Assembly (NCBI GenBank): GCA_910584245.1 | Contig: CAJTZF010000005.1 | Span: forward strand, 32,302 to 96,301 | Length of the DNA stretch: 64,000 nt | Direction: 5' to 3' | From: an uncultured Eubacterium sp. | GTDB lineage: Bacteria; Bacillota; Clostridia; Lachnospirales; Lachnospiraceae | Notes under the pieces: generated by a model | What the model was told of the DNA's origin: nothing | Databases searched by the model: none | Seen by the model: the letters and a program-made list of their open reading frames with translations, nothing else | Program-made: the position numbers and the translations under genes | In this document: piece by piece, positions 18,352 through 26,418 of the stretch | How positions within the stretch are numbered: position 1 is the stretch's first letter | How the letters are laid out: every line of letters begins with the position of its first letter

Positions 18352-18507
18352 TATTATCATGTCCTTTCGGTATGTTTTTGCGGGTGTCACCCTGATATCA
18401 TTATAACACACAATATAAAATAATACAAAAAAGTGAGAAAACGTGAGATAATAGGAGATAATATTGATTATTTATAGAAATACATGGGAAAAGCAAATAC
18501 GTACGAC

Positions 18508-18536
18508 TTGCAAAGAATGGAAGAAGTGACTATTAT
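18508..18536 (+). promoter_or_regulatory. groESL promoter
   Basis: TTGCAA and TATTAT are separated by 17 bases, with the -10 box 11 bases before the CIRCE operator. The operator therefore covers the likely transcription start, the usual arrangement for HrcA repression. Confidence 0.8.
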
Positions 18537-18547
18537 AAAATCAATCG

Positions 18548-18574
18548 CTAGCACTCATTAGAAGAGAGTGCTAA
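18548..18574 (+). promoter_or_regulatory. CIRCE operator (HrcA binding site)
   Basis: The inverted repeat CTAGCACTC-N9-GAGTGCTAA differs from the CIRCE consensus TTAGCACTC-N9-GAGTGCTAA at one base. It lies between the promoter and groES, so the heat-shock repressor HrcA should control this operon. The hrcA gene is not in the window. Confidence 0.95.
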
Positions 18575-18609
18575 CAAATAATAGATGAAAAAGAATGGAG
18601 GAAATAGAA

Positions 18610-18897
18610 ATGAAATTAGTACCTTTGGGAGACAGAGTCGTTTTGCAGCAGCTCGATGCAGAAGAAACTACAAAATCAGGGATTGTGCTTCCAGGCCAGG
18701 CACAGGAGAAGCCGCAGCAGGCAGAGGTAGTGGCGGTTGGACCGGGCGGTATGGTAGATGGAAAAGAAGTTAAGATGGAAGTAAAAGTTGGCGATAAAGT
18801 GATTTATTCCAAGTATGCAGGTACGGAAGTGAAGCTGGAGGACCAGGAATATGTCGTTGTACGTCAGAATGATATAGTGGCAATCGTGGAGGAATAA
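18610..18897 (+). CDS. groS: Co-chaperonin GroES
   Basis: The 95-residue subunit forms the heptameric lid of the GroEL folding chamber. KLVPLGDRVVLQQLDAEE at the N-terminus and GDKVIYSKYAGTEVKL in the middle are typical, with a mobile loop around TTKSGIVLPG. ATG 18610 follows GGAGGAAA at 18597-18604. It is 33 bp upstream of groEL and controlled by the CIRCE site. Confidence 0.97.
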   Translation: MKLVPLGDRVVLQQLDAEETTKSGIVLPGQAQEKPQQAEVVAVGPGGMVDGKEVKMEVKVGDKVIYSKYAGTEVKLEDQEYVVVRQNDIVAIVEE

Positions 18898-18930
18898 TAT
18901 CATAATATATAGTTAGGAGGCATTTTTAAC

Positions 18931-20556
18931 ATGGCAAAGGAAATAAAATTTGGAGTAGAGGCTAGAACAGCCCTTGAGACCGGAGTAAATAAGCTGGCAG
19001 ATACAGTGAGAGTGACATTGGGACCAAAAGGACGTAATGTTGTTCTTGACAAGTCATTTGGCGCACCGCTCATCACAAATGATGGTGTGACAATCGCAAA
19101 GGAAATTGAGCTGGAAGATGCATTTGAAAATATGGGCGCACAGCTTGTGAAGGAAGTTGCTACAAAGACGAATGACGTAGCCGGAGATGGTACTACGACA
19201 GCAACCGTACTTGCGCAGGCAATGATCCATGAGGGGATTAAAAACCTGGCAGCGGGGGCAAATCCAATTATTCTCCGCAAGGGTATGAAAAAGGCCACAG
19301 ATTGTGCTGTGGATGCGATTAAGGAAATGAGCGAAACGCTGCAGGGCAAGGAGCAGATTGCAAAAGTGGCTGCGATCTCTGCCGGAGATGAGCAGGTCGG
19401 CGAAATGGTAGCGGATGCTATGGAGAAGGTTTCCAATGACGGTGTAATCACGATTGAAGAGTCCAAGACGATGATGACAGAGCTTGATCTCGTGGAAGGT
19501 ATGCAGTTTGACCGCGGTTATCTCTCCGCATACATGGCTACGGACATGGATAAGATGGAAGCAAATCTGGAAAATCCGTATATTTTAATTACAGATAAAA
19601 AGATTTCAAATATACAGGATATTCTTCCGCTTCTTGAGCAGGTCGTACAAAATAGTGCAAGACTTCTTATTATTGCAGAGGACGTAGAGGGTGAGGCGCT
19701 GAGCACACTCGTACTTAACAAGCTTCGCGGTACATTCCAGGTCGTAGCTGTTAAGGCGCCTGGCTACGGTGACAGAAGAAAAGAGATGCTCAAAGATATC
19801 GCCATTCTTACAGGCGGCGAGGTAATTACGGAGGAACTTGGCTTAGACATAAAGGATACAACGCTTGACCAGCTTGGACGTGCAAAATCGGTTAAGGTAC
19901 AGAAAGAGAATACCGTTATCGTGGACGGCGAGGGAGATAAAGGAGAAATTGAAGCCCGTGTATCCCAGATCCGCAAACAAATTGAAGAAACAACATCCGA
20001 GTTTGACCGTGAGAAGCTTCAGGAACGTCTGGCAAAACTGGCTGGCGGCGTAGCAGTGATCCGTGTAGGTGCGGCGACAGAGACAGAGATGCAGGAAGCA
20101 AAACTTCGTATGGAAGATGCGCTTGCCGCTACGAGAGCTGCAGTTGAAGAAGGAATCATCGCAGGAGGCGGATCTGCATATATTCACGCGTCTGAGAAAG
20201 TGGCGGCGCTTGCCGCTGGCTTGGAGGGTGACGAGAAGACCGGTGCGAATATTATTCTTCGTGCACTGGAGTCTCCACTTCGCACAATTGCGGAAAATGC
20301 AGGATTAGAAGGCTCCGTCATTATTGATAAGGTTCGTTCAGAGAAGCCGGGCTTTGGATTTGATGCGCTGAAAGAAGAGTATGTCAATATGGTGGAGAAT
20401 GGTATTCTTGACCCGGCGAAGGTGACGAGAAGCGCTCTTCAGAACGCGACAAGTGTGGCATCTACTTTATTGACCACAGAGTCCGTCGTTGCTAATATTA
20501 AAGAGGATGTACCGCCTATGCCGGCTGGCGGGGCCCCGGGAATGGGAATGATGTAA
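18931..20556 (+). CDS. groL: Chaperonin GroEL
   Basis: The 541-residue ATP-dependent folding machine subunit. The nucleotide-binding motif DVAGDGTTTATVLAQ, TLGPKGRNVVLDKSFGAP near the start, and the flexible Gly/Met-rich tail (GGAPGMGMM) are all present. A TTAGGAGG site precedes the ATG. Length and motifs show an intact canonical GroEL. A terminator hairpin follows at 20641. Confidence 0.98.
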   Translation: MAKEIKFGVEARTALETGVNKLADTVRVTLGPKGRNVVLDKSFGAPLITNDGVTIAKEIELEDAFENMGAQLVKEVATKTNDVAGDGTTTATVLAQAMIHEGIKNLAAGANPIILRKGMKKATDCAVDAIKEMSETLQGKEQIAKVAAISAGDEQVGEMVADAMEKVSNDGVITIEESKTMMTELDLVEGMQFDRGYLSAYMATDMDKMEANLENPYILITDKKISNIQDILPLLEQVVQNSARLLIIAEDVEGEALSTLVLNKLRGTFQVVAVKAPGYGDRRKEMLKDIAILTGGEVITEELGLDIKDTTLDQLGRAKSVKVQKENTVIVDGEGDKGEIEARVSQIRKQIEETTSEFDREKLQERLAKLAGGVAVIRVGAATETEMQEAKLRMEDALAATRAAVEEGIIAGGGSAYIHASEKVAALAAGLEGDEKTGANIILRALESPLRTIAENAGLEGSVIIDKVRSEKPGFGFDALKEEYVNMVENGILDPAKVTRSALQNATSVASTLLTTESVVANIKEDVPPMPAGGAPGMGMM

Positions 20557-20640
20557 ATCAGTATAAAATATGAGCCTTTTGGTTGTTACTCATAATATAA
20601 TATCAATCAGCTTATAATGGGTAGCTGCCATACAGGGTGC

Positions 20641-20691
20641 AAATAGAAGTGGTACATGATTGTGAAATTTCATTTACCACTTCTATTTTTT
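20641..20691 (+). terminator. Rho-independent terminator after groEL
   Basis: A 14-bp perfect stem (AAATAGAAGTGGTA with its complement at 20675-20688) has a 20-base loop and is followed by a T-run. It ends the groESL operon and, read leftwards, lies just downstream of the ABC permease gene, so it may serve both strands. Confidence 0.85.
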
Positions 20692-20745
20692 CAATAAGAT
20701 AGTATTTTTGTGACAACATTGGTGCGTATATTCATATCCAGACGC

Positions 20746-21489
20746 TTATTCCCATTTGAAGCATTTTACAGAGATACCAAAACAAATAAGTATAACGGCG
20801 CTCATAACAGTAATCGGAAGCAGCACATTTTCAATCGGCAATCCAAGAAATGCCGCTTTCATTAGCTGAATACCTTGTGTCAACGGAAAAGTACGGATAA
20901 TCTTTTGCATGGCAACGGGCATAACCTCAAAGGGAAGTGTCGCCCCCGAAAAAATCAGCATGGGAAAATATAGAATACAGGCAATCACACTTGCGCTTTT
21001 CATGTTTTTCGCAATCCCTCCAACCAACAATCCGATACTCAAAGTCGATATCATAGTCAAAAGCCAGCTTCCCAAGAACAAGAGGAAAGAACCATGTATT
21101 TTTATTTTCCAAAACAGCATGGCGGCAGGGAGCAGGGTAAGCATTGACACTGTGCAATAGATAATATAAATTGAGAATTCTACAAAAAGCAATTTTGACG
21201 GACTGACAGGGGTAACTTGAAAACGCTTCAAAATTTTTCGTTCCCGATATTCTGATACGACAAGCGGCAAGCCCATTAACCCGCCCGCACAAATGGAAAT
21301 ACAGCACAGTGCGCCAAAGGATTGTTCCATAAAAGTGTATGCTGCCCCTTGTGCGGCGGGTTTTGTTCCGTAAATGAAACCTAGAATAATCAAGATAATG
21401 AATGGCATAATGACAGCGAAAATAACCATATTCATGTTTCTAATGTTTAATTTCAATTCATTTTTCAAAAGTGTTCCGAATGATTTCAT
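20746..21489 (-). CDS. ABC-2 type transporter permease
   Basis: A 247-residue integral membrane protein with about six hydrophobic segments. It starts KSFGTLLKNELKLNIRNMNM, a pattern typical of ABC-2 permeases of drug or lantibiotic export systems. It overlaps the end of the ATPase gene by four bases and would form a transporter with it. Because that ATPase is frameshifted, the permease may now lack its partner. Promoter control probably comes from the upstream MerR region. The substrate is unknown. Confidence 0.8.
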   Translation of the reverse strand: MKSFGTLLKNELKLNIRNMNMVIFAVIMPFIILIILGFIYGTKPAAQGAAYTFMEQSFGALCCISICAGGLMGLPLVVSEYRERKILKRFQVTPVSPSKLLFVEFSIYIIYCTVSMLTLLPAAMLFWKIKIHGSFLLFLGSWLLTMISTLSIGLLVGGIAKNMKSASVIACILYFPMLIFSGATLPFEVMPVAMQKIIRTFPLTQGIQLMKAAFLGLPIENVLLPITVMSAVILICFGISVKCFKWE

Positions 21490-22207
21490 TCTTTCTCTAC
21501 CTCCTCGCCGGAAAGCACAAGATAAGCGTCTTCGAATTTCTCGCAGCCACTGGCTTGCTTTGCCTGTTTTACGGTTCCGAAAAATACGGCTTTTCCTTTT
21601 TTCAAAATACGTATTTCGTCACATAGGGCTTCCACTTCGTCCATGAAATGAGATGTTAAAAAAATAGTCACTCCTTTATTTTTTAATTCAGACAATATTC
21701 TCCAGACATCACGCCGGGTTTTCGCGTCAAGCCCGGTAGTCAATTCATCAAGAAATACCAATTCCGGGTTGGGAATTAAGGCAAGTACGATAAATAAGCG
21801 TTGACGTTCGCCGCCGGATAAACTCTTTACCGCATTAGCAATCTTACTTTCTATTCCGAATTGTTTACAAAGGTTTTTCCAGCTGGCAGGTGCTTTATAC
21901 AGGCAGTTTCTTCACATAGTTCTGAAACTTTAATTTCCGGCGGATAACCGCCCTCTTGAAACTGAACGCCCACATTCTGAAACAAGCGGTGTCTATCCTT
22001 TTTTGGGTTATAGCCCAGGACCGATACCGTCCCGCTGTCGGCGTTTTTTGTGCCTAAGATACATTCAATCGTTGTGCTTTTTCCCGCGCCGTTTGCGCCA
22101 AGAAGCCCGTAAACAGTTCCGCGTTTTACAGATAGACTGATTTGGTCTGCCGCAAGCACATTGCCGTACGATTTTGACAACTGTTCCACATTGATTACAG
22201 TCTGCAT
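21486..22207 (-). pseudogene. ABC transporter ATP-binding protein, frameshifted
   Basis: The N-terminal part reads VINVEQLSKSYG and then Walker A GANGAGKST, and runs to a stop near 21851. From about 21900 the sequence continues in another frame as LYKAPASWKNLCKQFGIE, then signature SLSGGERQRL, Walker B ELVFLDELTTGLD and H-loop SHFMDEV. Joining the two frames by one base near 21898-21906 rebuilds a normal ATPase of about 240 residues. The break lies between the Q-loop region and the signature, so neither half could hydrolyse ATP. It is either a real pseudogene or an assembly error. It is translated in the same direction as the permease. Confidence 0.85.
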
Positions 22208-22244
22208 AATAAGTCCTCCTTTTGTTTTTGGTAAAATAACAATA

Positions 22245-22266
22245 CCACCAATGAAAACATTGGTGG
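22245..22266 (-). terminator. Hairpin between merR-type gene and ABC genes
   Basis: A perfect 9-bp stem (CCACCAATG with its complement) closes a four-base loop in the gap between the regulator stop and the ATPase start. In the direction of transcription it is followed by a T-rich stretch, so it could act as a weak terminator or processing site. Confidence 0.5.
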
Positions 22267-22279
22267 CAAAGTGTAGGGT

Positions 22280-23023
22280 TTATGAAAATTGGACTTTCAT
22301 ATCGTGCAGCATATCCAAAATGGCGACTGCATTTTTTTCTGCCGCTGACAGTGAAACAATTAGTTTGTCGCAGACAGAAATAATATCCTCCGTTTGTTTT
22401 GGCGTGTTTAGTGCAGTGCGGATATCTATATCGGGATTTTTGGATAACTGCTGCAAAAGCCGCAGGATTGCTTCTAAGGAATAATTGGCACATCTTAATG
22501 CGCGAATGATTTTTAACCGCTGTATGTCTTCGTCTGTATAGACGCGATACCCGTTATCTTTTCTTTTTACCGTAAGTAAACCGTTCATCTCCCAGTTTCG
22601 GAGCGTGTCCATAGAAATATCAAGCAGTTCGGATACGTTTTTTCGTTTCAGATGACTAGAATTTTCTCCAATACCGCCGGATAAAATCTGCTTCACAATT
22701 TCGATGGCTTCTTCTGCATTCCGGTGTTCCCGTCCGATTTGTTCTAAGTAGCTTTTCGTAAGCGCAATAGCTGTATCAAAATCTCCGGTTGCTGATACCG
22801 TAATCATTTGTACAATTTTCTTTCTTAATCCATTCTGTAATATCTCTACTTGAAATGCAAGACGTATCAGCTTACATTGTTTTATATGAAATTCTGTAAA
22901 TACACGATAACCGTTTGGCCGTCGTTCCGGCTTAGGTATCAGTTTCAGTTTTTCATATAACCGTACTGTGTTTGGGTGTATTCCGATGATTGCGGCAACT
23001 TCCGCAGTTTTGTATGTGTTCAA
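22280..23023 (-). CDS. MerR family regulator with two HTH domains
   Basis: The 247-residue protein has a MerR winged helix at the N-terminus (TAEVAAIIGIHPNTVRLYEK, then RRPNGYRVFTEFHI). A second one follows at about 125-190 (VSELLDISMDTLRNWE, then KDNGYRVYTDEDI). Both carry the NGYRV wing signature. Such duplicated MerR proteins occur next to ABC exporters in Firmicutes. It lies 72 bp upstream of the ABC ATPase on the same strand and likely regulates it. Repeated ATAACAT elements at 23051-23071 in its own upstream region may be operator sites. Confidence 0.85.
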   Translation of the reverse strand: MNTYKTAEVAAIIGIHPNTVRLYEKLKLIPKPERRPNGYRVFTEFHIKQCKLIRLAFQVEILQNGLRKKIVQMITVSATGDFDTAIALTKSYLEQIGREHRNAEEAIEIVKQILSGGIGENSSHLKRKNVSELLDISMDTLRNWEMNGLLTVKRKDNGYRVYTDEDIQRLKIIRALRCANYSLEAILRLLQQLSKNPDIDIRTALNTPKQTEDIISVCDKLIVSLSAAEKNAVAILDMLHDMKVQFS

Positions 23024-23231
23024 TATTTCCCGCCTCCCTTTTTCCTCCCTATAACATAATATAACATAACCGAAAAGTCTGGTGTTATAGTGTAGGGTTC
23101 CATTTTATCATAGAAAATAGAAATGGATGAAATGGAGAAAACTCCGTTTTTCAGCCGTACCTTGACATTTCTGTCAAAATATTGTAGGATTATATAAGAA
23201 TTCGATGCAGAAGAAAGGAGTTACTAATAAC
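23024..23231. other. Divergent intergenic region, regulator / NifU-like gene
   Basis: About 208 bases separate the leftward MerR gene from the rightward scaffold gene. The part near MerR has ATAACATAATATAACATAAC (23051-23070), a direct repeat suited to an operator. The 11-mer AGTGTAGGGTT occurs at 23089-23099 and again at 22269-22279, that is, on both sides of the MerR gene. TTGACA at 23162-23167 with a downstream TATAAG-like box could drive the scaffold gene. Confidence 0.45.
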
Positions 23232-23939
23232 ATGATTTATTCACAGGAAGTAGAAAACATGTGCCCAGTTGCTCAAGGTGTCAGCCACGGCTGTGCACCG
23301 ATCCCAGAAGAAGCAAAATGGGTAAAGGCAAAAGAAGTGAAAGACATTTCTGGTTTTACACACGGTGTAGGCTGGTGCGCACCGCAGCAGGGAGCTTGCA
23401 AGCTCACACTCAATGTGAAAGAGGGTATTATTCAGGAAGCGCTTGTTGAGACGATTGGCTGCTCCGGTATGACCCACTCCGCTGCTATGGCAGCTGAAAT
23501 TCTTCCGGGACGTACAGTAATGGAAGCATTAAACACAGATTTAGTATGTGATGCAATCAATACAGCGATGCGGGAGTTGTTCCTTCAGATTGTTTACGGA
23601 CGTTCCCAGAGTGCATTTTCAGAGGATGGACTGGCGATCGGGGCCGGACTGGAGGATCTTGGTAAGGGACTCCGTTCCCAGGTTGGTACGATGTACGGGA
23701 CATTGAAAAAAGGACCTCGTTATCTGGAGATGGCAGAGGGTTACGTGACAGCAATTGCATTAGACGAAAATGATTTGATTATTGGTTATAAATTCGTTAG
23801 CCTTGGTAAAATGACAGACTTTATCAAGAAGGGTGATGACCCGAACACGGCTTATGAGAAGGCCTGCGGTCAATATGGCCGTGTGGATGACGCTGTGAAG
23901 CTCATCGACCCAAGAACGGATGAAGAAGTCGCAAAATAA
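23232..23939 (+). CDS. NifU-like iron-sulfur cluster scaffold protein
   Basis: A 235-residue protein related to the NifU/IscU N-terminal fold. Conserved cysteines include those in ENMCPVAQG, HGCAP, GWCAP, GACKL and IGCSGMTHSAAMA; the last resembles the IscU ligand region. This form is the one found paired with GGGtGRT proteins in Clostridia. ATG 23232 is preferred because AAAGGAG lies upstream and homologs begin MIYS. The gene is 21 bp from the GGGtGRT gene and shares its promoter. A role in Fe-S assembly is inferred from the family. Confidence 0.85.
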   Translation: MIYSQEVENMCPVAQGVSHGCAPIPEEAKWVKAKEVKDISGFTHGVGWCAPQQGACKLTLNVKEGIIQEALVETIGCSGMTHSAAMAAEILPGRTVMEALNTDLVCDAINTAMRELFLQIVYGRSQSAFSEDGLAIGAGLEDLGKGLRSQVGTMYGTLKKGPRYLEMAEGYVTAIALDENDLIIGYKFVSLGKMTDFIKKGDDPNTAYEKACGQYGRVDDAVKLIDPRTDEEVAK

Positions 23940-23960
23940 TAAAAGGAGGTTACGGAAATA

Positions 23961-24971
23961 ATGGCTTTATTTGAATCATATGAGAGAAGAATAGATAAGA
24001 TCAACAGCGTTTTAAACGAGTATGGTATCTCATCCATTGAAGAGGCTGAAACAATTACAAAAAATGCTGGCTTAAATGTTTACGACCAGATTAAAGGCAT
24101 CCAGCCAATCTGTTTTGAGAATGCGTGCTGGGCATATACAGTGGGAGCTGCTATTGCAATTAAAAAGGGATGTAAGAGGGCAGCGGACGCCGCCGCAGCA
24201 ATTGGCGAAGGTTTACAGGCTTTTTGTATTCCAGGTTCCGTTGCAGATACACGTAAAGTAGGTCTGGGACATGGAAATCTGGGAAAAATGCTTTTGGAAG
24301 AAGAGACCGAGTGCTTTTGTTTTCTTGCAGGACATGAGTCCTTTGCAGCTGCAGAAGGCGCAATCGGTATCGCTGAGAAGGCAAACAAGGTACGTAAGAA
24401 ACCTCTCCGTGTTATTTTGAATGGTCTTGGAAAAGACGCAGCGCAAATCATTTCCCGTATTAATGGATTTACTTTTGTTGAGACGGAGTATGATCCGTAT
24501 ACAAATACAGTAAAAGAGATCTCCCGGACAGCATATTCAGATGGTCTTCGTGCTAAGGTGAATTGTTATGGTGCGAATGACGTCCAGGAAGGCGTTGCCA
24601 TTATGCACAAAGAAGGCGTGGATGTATCTATTACAGGTAACTCTACTAATCCGACGCGTTTCCAGCATCCAGTTGCCGGTACATATAAAAAAGAATGTCT
24701 TGAGCAGGGAAAGAAATATTTCTCCGTAGCATCCGGCGGTGGTACAGGACGTACGCTTCACCCGGACAATATGGCAGCTGGCCCGGCTTCTTATGGTATG
24801 ACGGACACCTTAGGACGTATGCACAGTGATGCGCAGTTTGCAGGTTCCTCTTCCGTGCCTGCCCATGTCGAGATGATGGGTCTGATTGGCGCAGGTAATA
24901 ACCCAATGGTTGGCATGACAGTGGCAGTAGCTGTTTCGATCCAGGAAGCAGCGGATAATGGGAAGTTCTAA
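23961..24971 (+). CDS. GGGtGRT protein (unknown function), element-supplied 3' end
   Basis: The 336-residue protein is named for its glycine motif, seen here as SGGGTGRTLHPDNMAAG. It accompanies the NifU-like gene in many anaerobes; its biochemical role is not established. The final codons, from about base 24931, coincide with the core att repeat of the 19-kb element. The last residues (DNGKF) are therefore probably element-derived, while the original end is read at 44014-44061 as SIQEAANNKIVFFDKN. The integration keeps the gene intact. AAAGGAGG precedes the ATG. Confidence 0.88.
   Translation: MALFESYERRIDKINSVLNEYGISSIEEAETITKNAGLNVYDQIKGIQPICFENACWAYTVGAAIAIKKGCKRAADAAAAIGEGLQAFCIPGSVADTRKVGLGHGNLGKMLLEEETECFCFLAGHESFAAAEGAIGIAEKANKVRKKPLRVILNGLGKDAAQIISRINGFTFVETEYDPYTNTVKEISRTAYSDGLRAKVNCYGANDVQEGVAIMHKEGVDVSITGNSTNPTRFQHPVAGTYKKECLEQGKKYFSVASGGGTGRTLHPDNMAAGPASYGMTDTLGRMHSDAQFAGSSSVPAHVEMMGLIGAGNNPMVGMTVAVAVSIQEAADNGKF
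24931..24959 (+). repeat. attL core repeat
   Basis: A 29-bp sequence matches 44009-44037 at 27 positions, including an unbroken 18-bp run (24936-24953 against 44014-44031). It lies in frame in the last codons of the GGGtGRT gene. Confidence 0.9.
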
Positions 24972-25038
24972 GAAATAACGAATTTTGAAGAGGTGTTCAA
25001 AGTTGGAAGCTTTGAGCAACTCCCGATATCTTTCCATA

Positions 25039-25082
25039 TAATACACAAGTAACACACGGGTAGTACACAGCGGTAATACACA
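25039..25082 (+). promoter_or_regulatory. Four phased TAATACACA-type repeats, candidate integrase arm sites (left)
   Basis: Copies start at 25039 (TAATACACA), 25050 (TAACACAC), 25061 (TAGTACACA) and 25074 (TAATACACA). The spacings are 11, 11 and 13 bases, about one helical turn. They lie 80-125 bases inside attL and recur near attR, as arm-type binding sites of tyrosine integrases do. Confidence 0.6.
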
Positions 25083-25086
25083 AATG

Positions 25087-25131
25087 AAAAGGGCTATATC
25101 ATAAGCAACATACTTATGATATAGCCCTTTT
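25087..25131. terminator. Strong hairpin terminator at the integrase end
   Basis: A perfect 19-bp stem (25087-25105 with 25113-25131) has a 7-base loop, with A4 at one end and T4 at the other. It can work in both directions, ending the integrase transcript and insulating the element from the host GGGtGRT transcript. It abuts the integrase stop codon. Confidence 0.9.
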
Positions 25132-26190
25132 CTAGTTGATTTTTACGATCTCTTTTTGCAAATCTTCTACTGTCCTATGAGTGTATACTTTTTCTGTTAT
25201 ATCCGACACTTCATGCCCAACAATCAGTTTCAAAATATATTCATCCACATTACAGGATTTTGCTTTTGTTATAAAAGTATGCCTGGTATCATGTGGCCTG
25301 TGTTGCAGGGCAAGTTTTTCCATGATCTTGTTCCATCTGCCGCGGTATTTATCGTAAGTCAGCCAAGTCCCTTGTTGTCCCTTTTCATCATTAAAGAGAT
25401 ATTCGCTATTTAGGGATAATGCTTTATTATAGTTGTTATATACCAGATCCAGCACAGCGGGGTGGATCGGGACAAGTCTGTTTTTGCCGGCGTCTGTTTT
25501 TAACCCGCCCTTGATGATATTATTTTCAAAATCTATATTAACGGTTTTTAATACGGCCAGCTCCTGTGGCCGGAATCCGGAATATATACCTATCAAAACC
25601 ATATCCACAAAGGGAAATTGTATATTATCCCATAATTTTTGTATTTCATTGGTGGAAAAGGGAGTTCTGATAATTTTAGGTTTAGGTTTTTTTATACTGT
25701 CGCATAATGCTGCATAGTTTTTTTCAACGATCTCATGCTTCAAACAATATTTATACATCAAATTGAACAAGCTTTTCATTCTGATTTTGGTATTATCGCC
25801 AACAGCGGCAGATCGTATTGTCTGTTCTAGATGTTCCGCCCGTATATCTTTCATACGCATATGGTACAGGGGCGTGCAATAACTAAAAGCACTTTTCCAT
25901 GTTCTTCTTGCAGAGGGTACAATCATTTGAAAATGTTCCTCTGACCATTTTTCATAAATCTCTTCAAAAGTAATTTGGTTAGTGGAAATGTCATAAGGAT
26001 TGGCATTATAATCAGCCAGCGCCTGTAGCGCTTCTGCCTGGGTTGGATAGTAGCCAATAGTGGCATACTTTTGTTTACATGTTCCCTTTTCATAGTCTGT
26101 ATCCCAGCCAACCGTTTTTCTCGCCCGCCAGGGATTTCTTCTGTTTCCCGGTAATTTGTGTACAGAACCGAAGCCATTCGGCAATTTCAT
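25132..26190 (-). CDS. int: Tyrosine recombinase / phage integrase
   Basis: The 352-residue protein catalyses site-specific recombination between the element and the host GGGtGRT gene. An AP2-like arm-binding N-terminus (about 1-65) is followed by a SAM-like core-binding domain (about 72-165) and the catalytic domain. The catalytic set is complete: Arg207 in SGFRPQEL, Lys231, His300 and Arg303 in HDTRH, His326 in VGHEV, and Tyr336 as nucleophile in EKVYTH. ATG 26190 is set by AAGGGGATG upstream; an in-frame upstream start would add 35 residues lacking a good site. Its position next to attL is typical. Confidence 0.95.
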   Translation of the reverse strand: MKLPNGFGSVHKLPGNRRNPWRARKTVGWDTDYEKGTCKQKYATIGYYPTQAEALQALADYNANPYDISTNQITFEEIYEKWSEEHFQMIVPSARRTWKSAFSYCTPLYHMRMKDIRAEHLEQTIRSAAVGDNTKIRMKSLFNLMYKYCLKHEIVEKNYAALCDSIKKPKPKIIRTPFSTNEIQKLWDNIQFPFVDMVLIGIYSGFRPQELAVLKTVNIDFENNIIKGGLKTDAGKNRLVPIHPAVLDLVYNNYNKALSLNSEYLFNDEKGQQGTWLTYDKYRGRWNKIMEKLALQHRPHDTRHTFITKAKSCNVDEYILKLIVGHEVSDITEKVYTHRTVEDLQKEIVKIN

Positions 26191-26418
26191 AAAAATCATC
26201 CCCTTCTTGATATTTGAAGGGATGAATGGTATAATGACGGTGCATAGCTTTTTTAAGTTTTCATTGGAGGATGTCTTACCATTCATCCCATCCATGATGC
26301 TTGATTAAAGTTTGAGGGCCTGGCCGGTGGTGCGGCTGGGCCTTTATTTTTTATAATAGTTTGTTTCATTTTTTCCCGTAGCATGAAAAGACTCACTTCA
26401 TTAACACGGTACAACTGC
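26191..26418. other. Integrase-repressor intergenic region with 13-bp inverted repeat
   Basis: About 230 bases between two leftward genes. It contains an inverted repeat of 13 bp (26219-26231 and 26277-26289, GGGATGAATGGTA and its complement) separated by 45 bases. A small GC hairpin with a T-run lies near 26315-26355 (GGCCTGGCCGGTGG, then GGCC TTTATTTTTT). The first could be a regulatory site or transcript fold controlling integrase; the second may be a terminator. No gene is evident. Confidence 0.4.
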
